DNA of 64,000 bases from Methylocaldum sp. 14B (GCF_002005105.1 NZ_MSCV01000019.1:1-64000), one strand, 5' to 3'; counted from the stretch's first letter, positions 25,518 to 36,308 are shown. Notes: a model not told the origin generated them from the letters alone. Translations and numbers: made by a program.

Positions 25518-26588
25518 TTAAACTACGTAATCGACTTGCTGAACCGTGCCGGCGCTTCCGTTCTCAAGAAAGAACAGGCCGGTGGCCGTTACATCGCCGA
25601 GATGGTTGTTCAGCTTATCCGCTAATCGAAATGGACTGCTTAGTTGGCCCAGGTAAATGGCGCCCAGGCCCATCTGCTTCAGGCCGACGAGCTTCTGCGC
25701 TCCGGAAGCGTCCCACAGCCAGATGCGTAGCTTTTCATAGATTTTGTCGCCTTCATCGATAAAACCGTTGCGGTCATCGTCGTAAATCGACAATTCGGCA
25801 AATCCATTGCCGGTTGTCGGACCGAACAGTTCCCTGCCGTCATTCACGATACCATCTTCATTACTATCCAAGGCCAAGAAACCGCTGCCGCTTCGGAGTT
25901 GAGCGATTTGTTCGCTGATGCCGTCGGCGTTCAGGTCGAATGCGAAGCGGGTTTTTTCCAATTCTGCACCGGTTCCATCGAAATTCAGGACCAGAGGGTC
26001 GATCTTGGCTGCCTCTCCTAGGCGAAGGCTCGCACTGTGCTCGACGTAAAATTCGCGAGTCATGCTGAGTTGTACGGAAAACCGAAATTCTTGGCCATCC
26101 TTCGTCAGAATTACACCTTCCGCGGAAAAAGACATCGATTCATATTCGCGGTAAGAGGCAGTGTAATCGTAAGCCAAACCAAAACCAGCCGGCGCCTGCT
26201 GGGTTATCCGGCTTGCCTCGGGCGGCGTGTAACCGATTTCCGTCGATAGTTTCCTCGTTCCCTCGAGCTTCCTGTACAACTCTTCCGGAGACCGGATTAC
26301 CGCATCGTGACCGGTAACGGCCTTAACCATGCGGCGGACGATATCGGCGATCAGGCGGTCCTTGGGACTGAGTCGGATATCAACGGGCCGATCGGCTTTT
26401 TCGGTGCCTCGGACCGACGCGGCGTCGGATGTGAGCGATACCCGGTCCATTTTGGTTAGCGGTTCGGTGGATCGACGGGACTCGCCTGTCCGCTTTCCAG
26501 TCCGAAGATGGAGCGACTCACGGCGGGCTAATACCTGTGAGGACTCGCGGTAGGCATTCATGCCGGCGGAAAATGACGCTATTCGCAT
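25518..26588 (-). CDS. Protein with EF-hand-like calcium-binding loops, unknown role
   Basis: The 356-residue protein has no clear signal peptide. Residues ~215-320 carry acidic, glycine-rich loops DLNADGISE, DSNEDGIVNDG and DDDRNGFIDEGD, typical of calcium-binding EF-hand or dockerin-like loops, followed by a C-terminal beta-rich part. The N-terminal 100 residues are polar and rich in Ser and Arg. Related proteins are common and mostly unnamed. I chose ATG 26588 because AAGAGGAG lies upstream; the frame extends to 26681 without support. It converges on the GGDEF-EAL gene. Confidence 0.75.
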   Translation of the reverse strand: MRIASFSAGMNAYRESSQVLARRESLHLRTGKRTGESRRSTEPLTKMDRVSLTSDAASVRGTEKADRPVDIRLSPKDRLIADIVRRMVKAVTGHDAVIRSPEELYRKLEGTRKLSTEIGYTPPEASRITQQAPAGFGLAYDYTASYREYESMSFSAEGVILTKDGQEFRFSVQLSMTREFYVEHSASLRLGEAAKIDPLVLNFDGTGAELEKTRFAFDLNADGISEQIAQLRSGSGFLALDSNEDGIVNDGRELFGPTTGNGFAELSIYDDDRNGFIDEGDKIYEKLRIWLWDASGAQKLVGLKQMGLGAIYLGQLSSPFRLADKLNNHLGDVTATGLFFLENGSAGTVQQVDYVV

Positions 26589-26774
26589 GCTAAACGCTCC
26601 TCTTGCGGGAAAGAACCGTCGGCATTGCTCGGATGGCCGGACGGGAATTCCACGGCTATAAGAGTTGTATCGGCTCGGCATGCAAAAACCGGAGCCCTCG
26701 GGTGTTTCTCTCGGGAAACGGGTGCAGGTAATCGGCTGTCGTGTAGTTTGGGAGGATAAGAACAGGTTCAGGCG

Positions 26775-28094
26775 TCACGCATATCGAACCGCAGGCTCGG
26801 CAAAGAACGTTTTCAGGACGGCCGCCAAGTATGGTTGATCGAGAACGCCCGCGCTTTCCCGAATGCTGTGCATCGCCCATAAGGGGCAACCCACGTCGAC
26901 TGTAGGGATGCCCAGCCGAGCGGCGGTCATCGGGCCTATCGTGGAGCCACACGCGAGATCGGTCCGGTGGGAATATTTCTGGTAGGGTACATCCGCCTGC
27001 CGGCACAGCTCGATGAACTTTGCTTCCGTCATGCTGTCGGTAGCGTAACGCTGGTTCGCGTTGACCTTGATCGCGGGTCCCAGGTTGACCGCGATGCGGT
27101 GCAGCGGCTCGTAAGCGTTGGGGAAATTGGGATGATAGGCGTGAGCCGCGTCGGCGCTGATCATAAAACTGCGGGACAGGGCTTGCTTGTAGCCGGATAC
27201 GTCCGCATCGGCGGCGTAGGCGATGCGTTCCAGAACATCCGAAATGAAGCTTCCCATCGCACCCCTGTTGCTTTCGCTGCCGATTTCCTCATGGTCGAAA
27301 AAAGCGCCTACGCAGGTGCTTTCCGATGCTTCGGTTTCCAAAAGCGCTACCAAGCCGGCATAGCAAGAGCTGAGATTATCGAGTTGGCTGTCGGCGACGA
27401 ACTCGAGCTGAGGTCCCCAGAAAGAGCCTTTTTGGGTATCGTAGACGTTCAAGTCCCAACTGAGAATGTCGCTGGGCTTACACTCAGCCTTATCCGCCAC
27501 AAGATTGAGAAATTTATGCTCCGGCGTTTCGGCGTCGCAAAGGCCGCTGAACAACAACGGCAACTCGTTTTGTTTATTGAGCTTCAATCCGTCTTCGTTC
27601 ACGGAGCGGTTCATGTGAATGGCCAGATTGGCCAACCGCACCAAAGGCTGTTCGAAATGAATCAGCCGGCTCTGCAGCATCGAGTCGCTTCTGACGCAGA
27701 TTCGTCCAGCGAGGCTCAGGTCCCGGTCGCTGAAGGTGGCTAGGATTGGCCCGCCGTACACTTCGACGGCGAGACGCATCATGGTTTCCGTCTGGTGCGG
27801 GGCCTTGGGTTTAAGGCGCAAACCGGGCGAGTCCGTATGAGCGCCGACAATGCGAAAGCCGCTTTCGATCATGGGCCTGGAGCCGACAATAAAAGCAATC
27901 AGCGAAGACCCGCCGCGGATGACGTAGTGTCGCCCTTCCGGACGCAAACTCCAGGTTTGACTTTCCTCCAGGCGTGTGAAGCCCTTCTCGCGCAAGCGTC
28001 TTTCCATCGTGGCGACGGCATGCCACGGGCTGGGGCTGGCATCGATGAAGTCGAGCAGTCCTTGAGCGTGTCTAGCAATTTCGGGAGGGATCAT
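26775..28094 (-). CDS. apeB: M18 family aminopeptidase
   Basis: The 439-residue protein is an M18 (aspartyl aminopeptidase-like) zinc enzyme that releases N-terminal acidic residues from peptides in the cytoplasm. Motifs include VGAHTDSPGLRLKP (zinc His and Asp), FFDHEEIGSES with the catalytic Glu pair, DAAHAYHPN and DVGCPLWAMHSIRE near the C-terminus with the last zinc His. Length fits the bacterial ApeB family. The real start is ATG 28094, with GAGG upstream; the TTG at 28109 is less likely. It is transcribed away from haoA, so 28095-28193 is a divergent promoter region. Confidence 0.9.
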   Translation of the reverse strand: MIPPEIARHAQGLLDFIDASPSPWHAVATMERRLREKGFTRLEESQTWSLRPEGRHYVIRGGSSLIAFIVGSRPMIESGFRIVGAHTDSPGLRLKPKAPHQTETMMRLAVEVYGGPILATFSDRDLSLAGRICVRSDSMLQSRLIHFEQPLVRLANLAIHMNRSVNEDGLKLNKQNELPLLFSGLCDAETPEHKFLNLVADKAECKPSDILSWDLNVYDTQKGSFWGPQLEFVADSQLDNLSSCYAGLVALLETEASESTCVGAFFDHEEIGSESNRGAMGSFISDVLERIAYAADADVSGYKQALSRSFMISADAAHAYHPNFPNAYEPLHRIAVNLGPAIKVNANQRYATDSMTEAKFIELCRQADVPYQKYSHRTDLACGSTIGPMTAARLGIPTVDVGCPLWAMHSIRESAGVLDQPYLAAVLKTFFAEPAVRYA

Positions 28095-28193
28095 GCTGAA
28101 GAACCTCAATAAAACGTTTGACGAGACTTGGTTCTGAATCGATACTATGTGGTGGGCGTCCGTTACAGACGGGGCCCTAACGGAGGAGTGATG

Positions 28194-29813
28194 ATGCTAA
28201 CAAAGATTCTAAAAAGCGTGATTTTCTTGCTTGTCGTGCAAGCGCTTACGGCAGTCGCCTACGCGAAGCAGGAAGACATCAGCTTTCAACAACTAAAAGA
28301 CAAATACTATCAAGATCACCCCGGAAAGGGAAAATTCGGGGACCTTTGGGAGCCGATTCCCATCCAGAAATATTGGAATCCGAAGGACTTTTATAAGCCG
28401 CCTACAACCGTGACCGGCGAAGTTACGCGCGAGCAATGCGTTGTCTGCCACCAGTCCGTAACGCCCGGTGCGTTCCATGCCTGGCAAAATAGCAGCCATG
28501 CGAACTTGGACAAGATTCGCAACATGCCCAATGCTCAGGACCCGCGCTTCTATAAGAAAGCGAAGCTAGCCGAAGTCGAGCAGCAACTGGTCAAGCAAGG
28601 GCTGCTCAAAGACGGCGAACAGCTCAAAGATGTTGGCTGTATCGACTGTCACGGCAGTGTCGGCGCCAGCTCCATTCAGCACGACAAAGATTTGGTGATG
28701 CCGGATCGGGCCAAGTGCGGAACCTGCCACACGACCGAATTTGCCGAGGCCGAGTCCGAAAAGGATCAGGAGTGGCCGCAAGGCCAGTGGCCTAAAGGCC
28801 ATCCGTCCCACGCGATGGACTGGAAGGCTAACGTGGAGACCGCGATTTGGGCGGGAATGGCGGAGCGCGAAATCGCCCAAGGCTGCGATATGTGCCATTA
28901 CCAGCAGAACAAATGCGACGGCTGCCACACGCGGCATACGTTTTCTGCGGCCGAGGCGCGCCAGCCGGAAGCCTGTTCGACCTGCCACAACGGCGTGGAC
29001 CACAACGAATGGGAAAATTATCTGCTCTCAAAGCACGGCACGGTTTATCTGACCCAGGGCAAGCAGAAATGGAATTTCGAGGTTCCGTTGAAAGACGCCA
29101 TCACCAAGGGCGGTTATACGGCGCCGACTTGCCAGACTTGTCACTTCGAGTTCGAGGGTGAATATTCGCACAACCTGGTACGCAAAGTGCGTTGGGCATT
29201 CAACCCGACCCCGGCGATCGCGGATAATCTGAATCACCCCTGGTTCGAGCAGCGGAAGGATGCTTGGCAGCAAACCTGTGCGAACTGCCATTCGCCAAGC
29301 TTTGCCGAGAGTTATCTCACCGCGGCGGACAAGGGCACGATCGCTGGCCTGAAAGTCGAGCAGGAGGCCAAGAAAGTCGTCGAAGCTTTGCATAAAGACG
29401 GTCTGTTGCCCGGACAAAAGACCAATCGGCCGGAGCCGCCGAAACCGGAGAAGGATGCTGCCGGCGGGTTCTTCCAGCTGTTCTGGGCCAAGGGAAACAA
29501 CCCGTCTCACGTGGAGCGCGTATACGCCGACATGTGGGAGCACGACGTGATCAAGCTCTACAAAGGGCTGTTCCACGCCAATCCGGGCGGTTTCACCTAC
29601 ACCGAAGGCTGGTCGGAACTGATGCGTGATTACGCCATCATCATGGATGAGAACACCAAGCTTCGGGAAGCAGCCGGGAAAACCGCGCAAAACGGCGAGT
29701 CGTCGACCCGGGTGGCATTGCGGGAGTTCAAGGATGCCGCCACCAGCCGATACGTGCTAGGTTCACTCCTAGTCGCCGCCGGCATCGTGGTGATCCGTTC
29801 CCGCAAACGCTAG
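28194..29813 (+). CDS. haoA: Octaheme hydroxylamine oxidoreductase
   Basis: The 539-residue protein has a Sec signal (cut after VAYA, residues 21-24) and eight CxxCH heme sites starting at Cys 82, 149, 175, 231, 241, 261, 313 and 362. This is the layout of HaoA, which oxidises hydroxylamine in the periplasm; in methanotrophs it detoxifies hydroxylamine made when methane monooxygenase oxidises ammonia. Tyrosines in the segment YADMWEHDVIKLYKGLFH and PGGFTYTEGW are candidates for the cross-link to heme P460; I cannot assign which. A C-terminal membrane helix (~515-533) followed by RSRKR suggests anchoring. ATG 28191 is possible, but 28194 has better spacing from GGAGG. haoB follows after 7 bases. 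Confidence 0.95.
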   Translation: MLTKILKSVIFLLVVQALTAVAYAKQEDISFQQLKDKYYQDHPGKGKFGDLWEPIPIQKYWNPKDFYKPPTTVTGEVTREQCVVCHQSVTPGAFHAWQNSSHANLDKIRNMPNAQDPRFYKKAKLAEVEQQLVKQGLLKDGEQLKDVGCIDCHGSVGASSIQHDKDLVMPDRAKCGTCHTTEFAEAESEKDQEWPQGQWPKGHPSHAMDWKANVETAIWAGMAEREIAQGCDMCHYQQNKCDGCHTRHTFSAAEARQPEACSTCHNGVDHNEWENYLLSKHGTVYLTQGKQKWNFEVPLKDAITKGGYTAPTCQTCHFEFEGEYSHNLVRKVRWAFNPTPAIADNLNHPWFEQRKDAWQQTCANCHSPSFAESYLTAADKGTIAGLKVEQEAKKVVEALHKDGLLPGQKTNRPEPPKPEKDAAGGFFQLFWAKGNNPSHVERVYADMWEHDVIKLYKGLFHANPGGFTYTEGWSELMRDYAIIMDENTKLREAAGKTAQNGESSTRVALREFKDAATSRYVLGSLLVAAGIVVIRSRKR

Positions 29814-29820
29814 GAGCGGC

Positions 29821-30840
29821 ATGACGCAGCTTAACGAAGACGCCCGGCGGATCAGCAAACCGAGACTGTTTCTAGGTCTTGGATTGCTGCTTGCCGGGAT
29901 AGCCATCTTCTTTTTGGGATTGCCGCACTTCTTTTCCAAGGAATTGCGGTTCGAAAAGATCAAGGAGATGAAACCCGGCGATCCGGGTTTCCCCACGCTG
30001 GACGGGCAGTTTCAGCCCGAGAGCCTGGGGGAATACGAGATCGGCCGGGCGGATCAGGTGATGGTCTCTTTGCACGCCGTAAGCTACAGCGACAAAAGCG
30101 GCGCATTGCGGCGTGCCATTGTTTTTCCGCCTTCCGATCATGGTTCATCGGCACCGCAGGGTATCAGGGACGGAAATCAGGTACGGCATGATCTTTGGGC
30201 GAACGCCGCGAAAGCGATTCGCCAACACACGGATGAGAATGCCTTGTTCGTGTCGTGGTGGGATAATGCTCAACGAATTCACTTTTTTTCCGGGCGCGAC
30301 GCCTGGGCGGCGCAGCCGGTGGCCGATGCGTTTCCTGAACCGCGATCAAGAGACTTTTGGGGTGAAATCGCCGGTGGTTTTGCCGAAGACGAGCAGCCGC
30401 TGCGCCAATTGGCACGCTGGCTGACCATGGATGCCGACCAAGCACTTGCCGAGCTTTCAGAGCGTCTACCGAAAGACAGGCCGGTTTTCTGGGCCGTTTG
30501 TTTGGACGATCTGGCAAGGCTTTCGGAGATCGAAGCCTTGAGCGGCGTTAGCCTTCCCTTAGAGGCAAGGTTCTTTCCGGCCGAAGCGAATATCCACGCC
30601 CAGATTTCAGCGGTAAAACGCTGGGCTGAAGAAAAAGGCCGCGCCAGTTATCTGGTTCATCCGCTTCCTGGCGGCGGCATTCGTGCCTGGCGCATTACTT
30701 CGGAAGAGGGTGGAAAAACTCTTTTAGCCCGACTATTGCCTTTCGTCGGCTCCGTGGGGCGTACTCCCGAGCAACTGCAGCTGGTCTACCAATCAGAGCA
30801 AGGCGCTTACCTAAGTATTTTTAAGTGGATTGCGCCATAA
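29821..30840 (+). CDS. haoB: HaoB, hydroxylamine oxidoreductase-linked protein
   Basis: The 339-residue protein begins seven bases after haoA and matches the conserved partner HaoB by position, by its single N-terminal membrane helix (~15-35, LFLGLGLLLAGIAIFFLGL) and by the long periplasmic remainder. I know of no catalytic motif, and its function in HaoA maturation or electron transfer is unproven in the literature I recall. No cytochrome c554 or c552 gene follows, unlike in nitrifiers, which fits the methanotroph arrangement. Confidence 0.88.
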   Translation: MTQLNEDARRISKPRLFLGLGLLLAGIAIFFLGLPHFFSKELRFEKIKEMKPGDPGFPTLDGQFQPESLGEYEIGRADQVMVSLHAVSYSDKSGALRRAIVFPPSDHGSSAPQGIRDGNQVRHDLWANAAKAIRQHTDENALFVSWWDNAQRIHFFSGRDAWAAQPVADAFPEPRSRDFWGEIAGGFAEDEQPLRQLARWLTMDADQALAELSERLPKDRPVFWAVCLDDLARLSEIEALSGVSLPLEARFFPAEANIHAQISAVKRWAEEKGRASYLVHPLPGGGIRAWRITSEEGGKTLLARLLPFVGSVGRTPEQLQLVYQSEQGAYLSIFKWIAP

Positions 30841-30984
30841 CCGAGCAAACATTGCAACGCGGAAAGCGGACGTTTTTTGAGCGTTGGGATTGACTGTCAT
30901 TCGTTGAAATTATCGCTTCGATGTCGCATGCCTCTATTATTCTGCAATAATTTGACCTCGACTTTGTGGCAGAATGGGGGAGGG

Positions 30985-31257
30985 ATGAACGATCAACGAA
31001 AATACTTGCGGACGCCACTCAACGCTAAAATATCGATCATGCATGAGTCGCTCGGTACAATCGAACTGACCACAGCCGATATCTCGGACGGTGGGTTATT
31101 TGTCCAAACGGCGGGTCGTCCGCGATTTGTTGCCGGAGACGAGGTAACAGTCCAGGTTTGCGGGATGGAGGACGCACCCATTATTCGAGCGGTTGTAGTA
31201 AGACTGACGACTAACGGAGCGGGGCTCCGGTTTCTCGACGATCCCGAAGCTTTCTAG
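30985..31257 (+). CDS. PilZ domain protein (cyclic-di-GMP receptor)
   Basis: The 90-residue protein is a PilZ domain with both binding motifs: RKYLR (RxxxR) near the N-terminus and DISDGG (DxSxxG) near residue 32. It should bind cyclic-di-GMP and act on an unknown partner. I chose the ATG at 30985, preceded by GGGGGAGGG; the frame upstream is not supported. It lies between haoB and ccmA with 113-144 bp gaps and is probably an independent gene. Confidence 0.9.
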   Translation: MNDQRKYLRTPLNAKISIMHESLGTIELTTADISDGGLFVQTAGRPRFVAGDEVTVQVCGMEDAPIIRAVVVRLTTNGAGLRFLDDPEAF

Positions 31258-31370
31258 TGCTTTCAACTTAATGTCCCGCTGGTCAGCGAGATCATCATAC
31301 GGCGCCGTTGCCGCTTCGTCCGATCTCCCTTTAACGCATTGAGCATTCAAAACGCATTCCCGACCGATAA

Positions 31371-32000
31371 ATGAACGATCCAGAGCCTACGCTTCAAGCG
31401 CGGGGATTGGAGTGCGTGCGCTCCGATAGCCTTTTGTTCAGTGACCTGAACCTCAGCGTCAGAGCCGGGCAAGTTCTTCAAATCGAAGGCCCTAATGGTA
31501 GCGGCAAGACCAGTCTGCTGCGGATACTCGCTGGCCTTACTCCGCCCAGCGATGGTGAAGTGCTCTGGCGCGGCGAAAATATCGCACGGCGGCGCTCCGC
31601 GTTTCTTTCCGAAGTCGCTTATTTGGGGCATCAATTGGGACTGAAAGCGGAACTGTCCGTAGAGGAGAATCTGCGTCTTTCTCTCGCCCTTAATGGCCTG
31701 TCTTTTTTACACGAAAGTTTGGCTGAGGCTTTGCGAACAGTAGGGCTGACGGGCCGAGAGGATACTCCCGCCCGCGCGCTCTCGGCGGGGCAGCGGCAAC
31801 GCATTGCTTTAGCTCGATTGATCATGTCGTCCGCGAAGCTTTGGATTCTCGATGAACCTTTTACGGCCCTTGATGTCGGCGGCGTTTCCTTGGTGGAGAC
31901 ATTGCTGGAGGCTCATTTGAGCTGTGGCGGGTTGGCTGTTCTCACGTCTCATCAAACCGTGCGGATCGACCGTAGGCTCGTTAAGCTGCCTTTGGCGTGA
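31371..32000 (+). CDS. ccmA: Heme exporter ATPase CcmA
   Basis: The 209-residue ABC ATPase has Walker A GPNGSGKTS, signature LSAGQRQRI and Walker B LWILDEP, and the short length typical of CcmA. With CcmB it powers release of holo-CcmE in cytochrome c maturation system I. It overlaps ccmB by four bases if ccmB starts at the GTG. The octaheme HaoA upstream is an obvious client of this pathway. Confidence 0.92.
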   Translation: MNDPEPTLQARGLECVRSDSLLFSDLNLSVRAGQVLQIEGPNGSGKTSLLRILAGLTPPSDGEVLWRGENIARRRSAFLSEVAYLGHQLGLKAELSVEENLRLSLALNGLSFLHESLAEALRTVGLTGREDTPARALSAGQRQRIALARLIMSSAKLWILDEPFTALDVGGVSLVETLLEAHLSCGGLAVLTSHQTVRIDRRLVKLPLA

Positions 32001-32674
32001 GACAGATGATCGGTCCTTTCTTGGCACTACTTAAGCGCGATCTATTATTGGCCTTTCGGCATCGGGGCGAACTTGCGAATCCGTTGTTGTTTTTCTTGAT
32101 CGTGGTGACGCTTTATCCGCTCGGGGTTAGCCCGGAAGAGGCTCTCCTCCGGAAGATTGCGCCGGGAGTGATCTGGATCGCGGCTTTGTTGGCTGCGTTG
32201 TATTCCCTGGAAAATATGTTCCGCTCCGACTTTGACGATGGTTCGCTGGAACAGATGGCCTTAAGCCCTTATCCTCTTTCGCTGCTGGTGCTCGCGAAAG
32301 TGCTGGCGCACTGGCTGGTGAGCGGATTGCCGATGCTGTTGCTGGCGCCATTGCTGGCTTTGTTTCTGGCTATGCCTACGCCGGCCCTGACCGTACTCGA
32401 ATTAACTCTGCTGATCGGCACGCCGCTCTTGAGCTTGATCGGGTCCATCGGGGTGGCGTTGACCGTCGGGCTTAGGCGCGGGGGTATCCTGCTGACGTTA
32501 TTGGTCCTGCCTTTGTATATTCCCGTCTTGATTTTTGCCACTAATGCCGTTTCGGCCGCTGCCGCAGGAATGGCTGTTACCGGCCAGTTATATTTTTTAG
32601 CCGCTATGCTGGTTCTGGCGCTAACCCTAGTCCCGCTGGCAACGGCTGCCGCTTTGCGAATTAGCTTGAGTTGA
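31997..32674 (+). CDS. ccmB: Heme exporter permease CcmB
   Basis: The 225-residue protein has about six membrane helices and matches CcmB (LLLAFRHRGELANPLLFFLIV, LYSLENMFRSDFDDGSLEQ). It pairs with CcmA and CcmC in heme delivery to CcmE. The frame starts at a GTG that overlaps the ccmA stop as GTGA; ATG 32006 (MIGPFLALLKRDL) is an equally possible start. ccmC begins six bases after its stop. Confidence 0.92.
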   Translation: MRQMIGPFLALLKRDLLLAFRHRGELANPLLFFLIVVTLYPLGVSPEEALLRKIAPGVIWIAALLAALYSLENMFRSDFDDGSLEQMALSPYPLSLLVLAKVLAHWLVSGLPMLLLAPLLALFLAMPTPALTVLELTLLIGTPLLSLIGSIGVALTVGLRRGGILLTLLVLPLYIPVLIFATNAVSAAAAGMAVTGQLYFLAAMLVLALTLVPLATAAALRISLS

Positions 32675-32679
32675 CCCTT

Positions 32680-33426
32680 ATGTGGACGTTCTTCCATAAA
32701 CTGGCTTCGCCGAAACATTTTTACCGCATTTCCGGATATTTGATTTCATGGCTAGGATTGATAACGGCGCTGTTGTTATTGGCCGGTCTATACCTGGGCT
32801 TATTCGTTGCTCCCCCTGATTATCAACAGGGGGAAAGCTATCGAATTATGTTCGTGCACGTGCCTAGCGCGTGGATGTCTCTTTTTATTTACGTCTTTAT
32901 GGCCGTGCTTAGTGCCATTTACTTGATTTGGAATATCAAGCTGGCCGATGTGATGGCGAGCAGTTCGGCGGCCCTCGGCGCGTCCTTTACATTTCTTGCG
33001 CTGGCCACGGGGTCTCTCTGGGGCAAGCCAATGTGGGGTGCTTGGTGGGTATGGGATGCGAGGCTCACATCCGAGCTGATTTTGCTCTTCCTCTATCTGG
33101 GCTATATCGCTCTGGTTTCCGCGATCGAAGATCAGCGCTCGGCGGCTCGGGCGGGCGGTGTTTTGATTTTGGTCGGGGTGGTCAATATTCCGATCATCCA
33201 TTACTCGGTCGAATGGTGGAGTACCCTTCATCAGGGGCCTACGGTAACCAAATTCGACAAGCCCTCCATTCATATCAGCATGCTGCTGCCTTTGCTGCTC
33301 ATGGCCGCAGCGTTTCAGCTCTATTACTTCACGGTGCTTCTAATCCGCGCCCGCGCCGAAGTTCTCGATCGTGAAAGGCGCAGTGCCTGGGTGCAGGAAG
33401 CATTCTCGGGCACTGAACCCCGTTAG
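32680..33426 (+). CDS. ccmC: Heme-handling membrane protein CcmC
   Basis: The 248-residue protein has six membrane helices and the tryptophan-rich WWD heme motif, here WGAWWVWDARLTSEL, with flanking His in VHVP and IHYSVEWW. CcmC loads heme onto CcmE. The start is ATG 32680. The usual next genes, ccmD and ccmE to ccmI, are absent: 33427-33600 has no coding frame and then a minus-strand lipoprotein gene begins. The rest of the pathway must be encoded elsewhere. Confidence 0.93.
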   Translation: MWTFFHKLASPKHFYRISGYLISWLGLITALLLLAGLYLGLFVAPPDYQQGESYRIMFVHVPSAWMSLFIYVFMAVLSAIYLIWNIKLADVMASSSAALGASFTFLALATGSLWGKPMWGAWWVWDARLTSELILLFLYLGYIALVSAIEDQRSAARAGGVLILVGVVNIPIIHYSVEWWSTLHQGPTVTKFDKPSIHISMLLPLLLMAAAFQLYYFTVLLIRARAEVLDRERRSAWVQEAFSGTEPR

Positions 33427-33534
33427 GTGCCGGCTTCTTAGCTCGTCATTCCGTATACCGCCTGCTGGTAAGGTTCCCGTTTGTCTCGGCGCTCTAACCG
33501 CTCGTCAAACCAGCTTATGTCGTTCTTTCGCCCA

Positions 33535-33568
33535 TAAAAAACCCCGGACGACTTGCGTCGACCGGGGT
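33535..33568 (-). terminator. Terminator of the Lpp-like gene
   Basis: CCCCGG (33542-33547) pairs with CCGGGG (33562-33567), with a further CGAC/GTCG stem inside. On the minus strand the stem runs into a T6 tract. It lies 36 bases past the lipoprotein stop codon. Confidence 0.88.
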
Positions 33569-33603
33569 CTCGTAAACTGTTCGCGACTTTGAGAGACGCG
33601 AGA

Positions 33604-33882
33604 TTACTTCATCATCGATTTTCTGAACATGCGATCCAATTTGCTGTTCACTTCCTCAGAAGAGGCAGCGGCTCTGCGAGCAGCAGATTCAGCGCTGGCA
33701 GCTTTCGATTCAGCAGCCTGAGCAGCAGACAACGCTTCGTCGGCGGTGCTCTTAACAGAGGAAACCTCCGCTTTCAAACCGTCAACCTGAGTCTGCAGGT
33801 TGTTGAGGTCGGATTTGCTGGCGCAGCCTACGGTCAAACCAGCAGACAACAGTAATACGCCCAATTTGGTTGCTTTCATCAT
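33604..33882 (-). CDS. Small Lpp/OprI-like lipoprotein
   Basis: The 92-residue protein has a lipoprotein signal ending in LTVGC and then an Ala-rich heptad coiled coil (~28-85, DLNNLQTQVDGLKAEV and AAQAAESKAASAESAA), like Braun-type lipoproteins OprI and Lpp that trimerise in the outer membrane. It ends in FRKSMMK with a C-terminal Lys, as in Lpp where that residue is linked to peptidoglycan. An L,D-transpeptidase, the enzyme class that makes that link, is the next gene upstream on the same strand. Start is ATG 33882 or 33879, behind AAGGAAAG. It has its own terminator. Confidence 0.87.
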   Translation of the reverse strand: MMKATKLGVLLLSAGLTVGCASKSDLNNLQTQVDGLKAEVSSVKSTADEALSAAQAAESKAASAESAARRAAASSEEVNSKLDRMFRKSMMK

Positions 33883-34004
33883 CGTTTCTTTCCTTTTTTA
33901 TTGACTGAAATGCTTGGCGAGATCATCCGTCCCGAAGAACAAATGGGTGACATTTTAAGTGTGCCCCGGAATGGATAATCTTTCCAGTATTATTTTGGCA
34001 CAAA

Positions 34005-34559
34005 TTACCGAATTACCACTAGGGTGCCTTTTTTCACCCAGGTGCTGAGTCTATCGATTTGCTCGTTAGTCATGGCTATGCATCCTTGAGTCCAGTCAAA
34101 AAACTCGTGAACGGCGAGACTGGCTCGCCCCAAACCGTGAATTCCGATTTGTCCGCCGAGCACTGTGTTTTGAGGGGGAATGGCCGCGCCGATGCTGGTG
34201 CGCAAAATCGTGCGATAGGTATCCGGCCCGATTAAGCCCGTCGTAAAGGCACGCTCAGCGTTCTCCCGATTGGGATATGTAAAGCCGAAAAACTTATGGT
34301 ATCGGCTGTTTTCGTTGATCCAGCCGATATGATATTCACCCAGCGGGGTTTTGTAGTCTCCCCGTTCTTTGAATAGGCCGACGCCTCTGCGCCCGAGTGC
34401 AATTCTTTCGAAAACTTCCAAATCGTGGTCGCCTTCCATTACCTTCAATACATGCGGTGCGGTTTCGACCAGCAGCCATATGCTGTCGTCTTTCATACTT
34501 GCTTCCGTGTTCAGTGAGAGCAGCGCCGGAAGTAGGCCGAGAACAGATCGCAGTTTCAC
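34005..34559 (-). CDS. YkuD-type L,D-transpeptidase
   Basis: The 184-residue protein has a short N-terminal signal-like segment and the YkuD active site IHGLGRASLAVHEFF...WTQGCIAM, with catalytic Cys and His. These enzymes cross-link peptidoglycan or attach lipoproteins to it. The GTG at 34559 is preceded by AGGAG at good spacing, so I take it as the start. The small Lpp-like lipoprotein lies directly downstream, a suggestive substrate; this is inference from position. Confidence 0.88.
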   Translation of the reverse strand: MKLRSVLGLLPALLSLNTEASMKDDSIWLLVETAPHVLKVMEGDHDLEVFERIALGRRGVGLFKERGDYKTPLGEYHIGWINENSRYHKFFGFTYPNRENAERAFTTGLIGPDTYRTILRTSIGAAIPPQNTVLGGQIGIHGLGRASLAVHEFFDWTQGCIAMTNEQIDRLSTWVKKGTLVVIR

Positions 34560-34643
34560 GTGTTGTCTCCTAGGTTTTTGTATCGTAAAGCTTACGCCAA
34601 AAAAATTTGCTCGACTGTTAAGTGGACTGAGTAGAATAAATAG

Positions 34644-36308
<1,665 letters not shown>

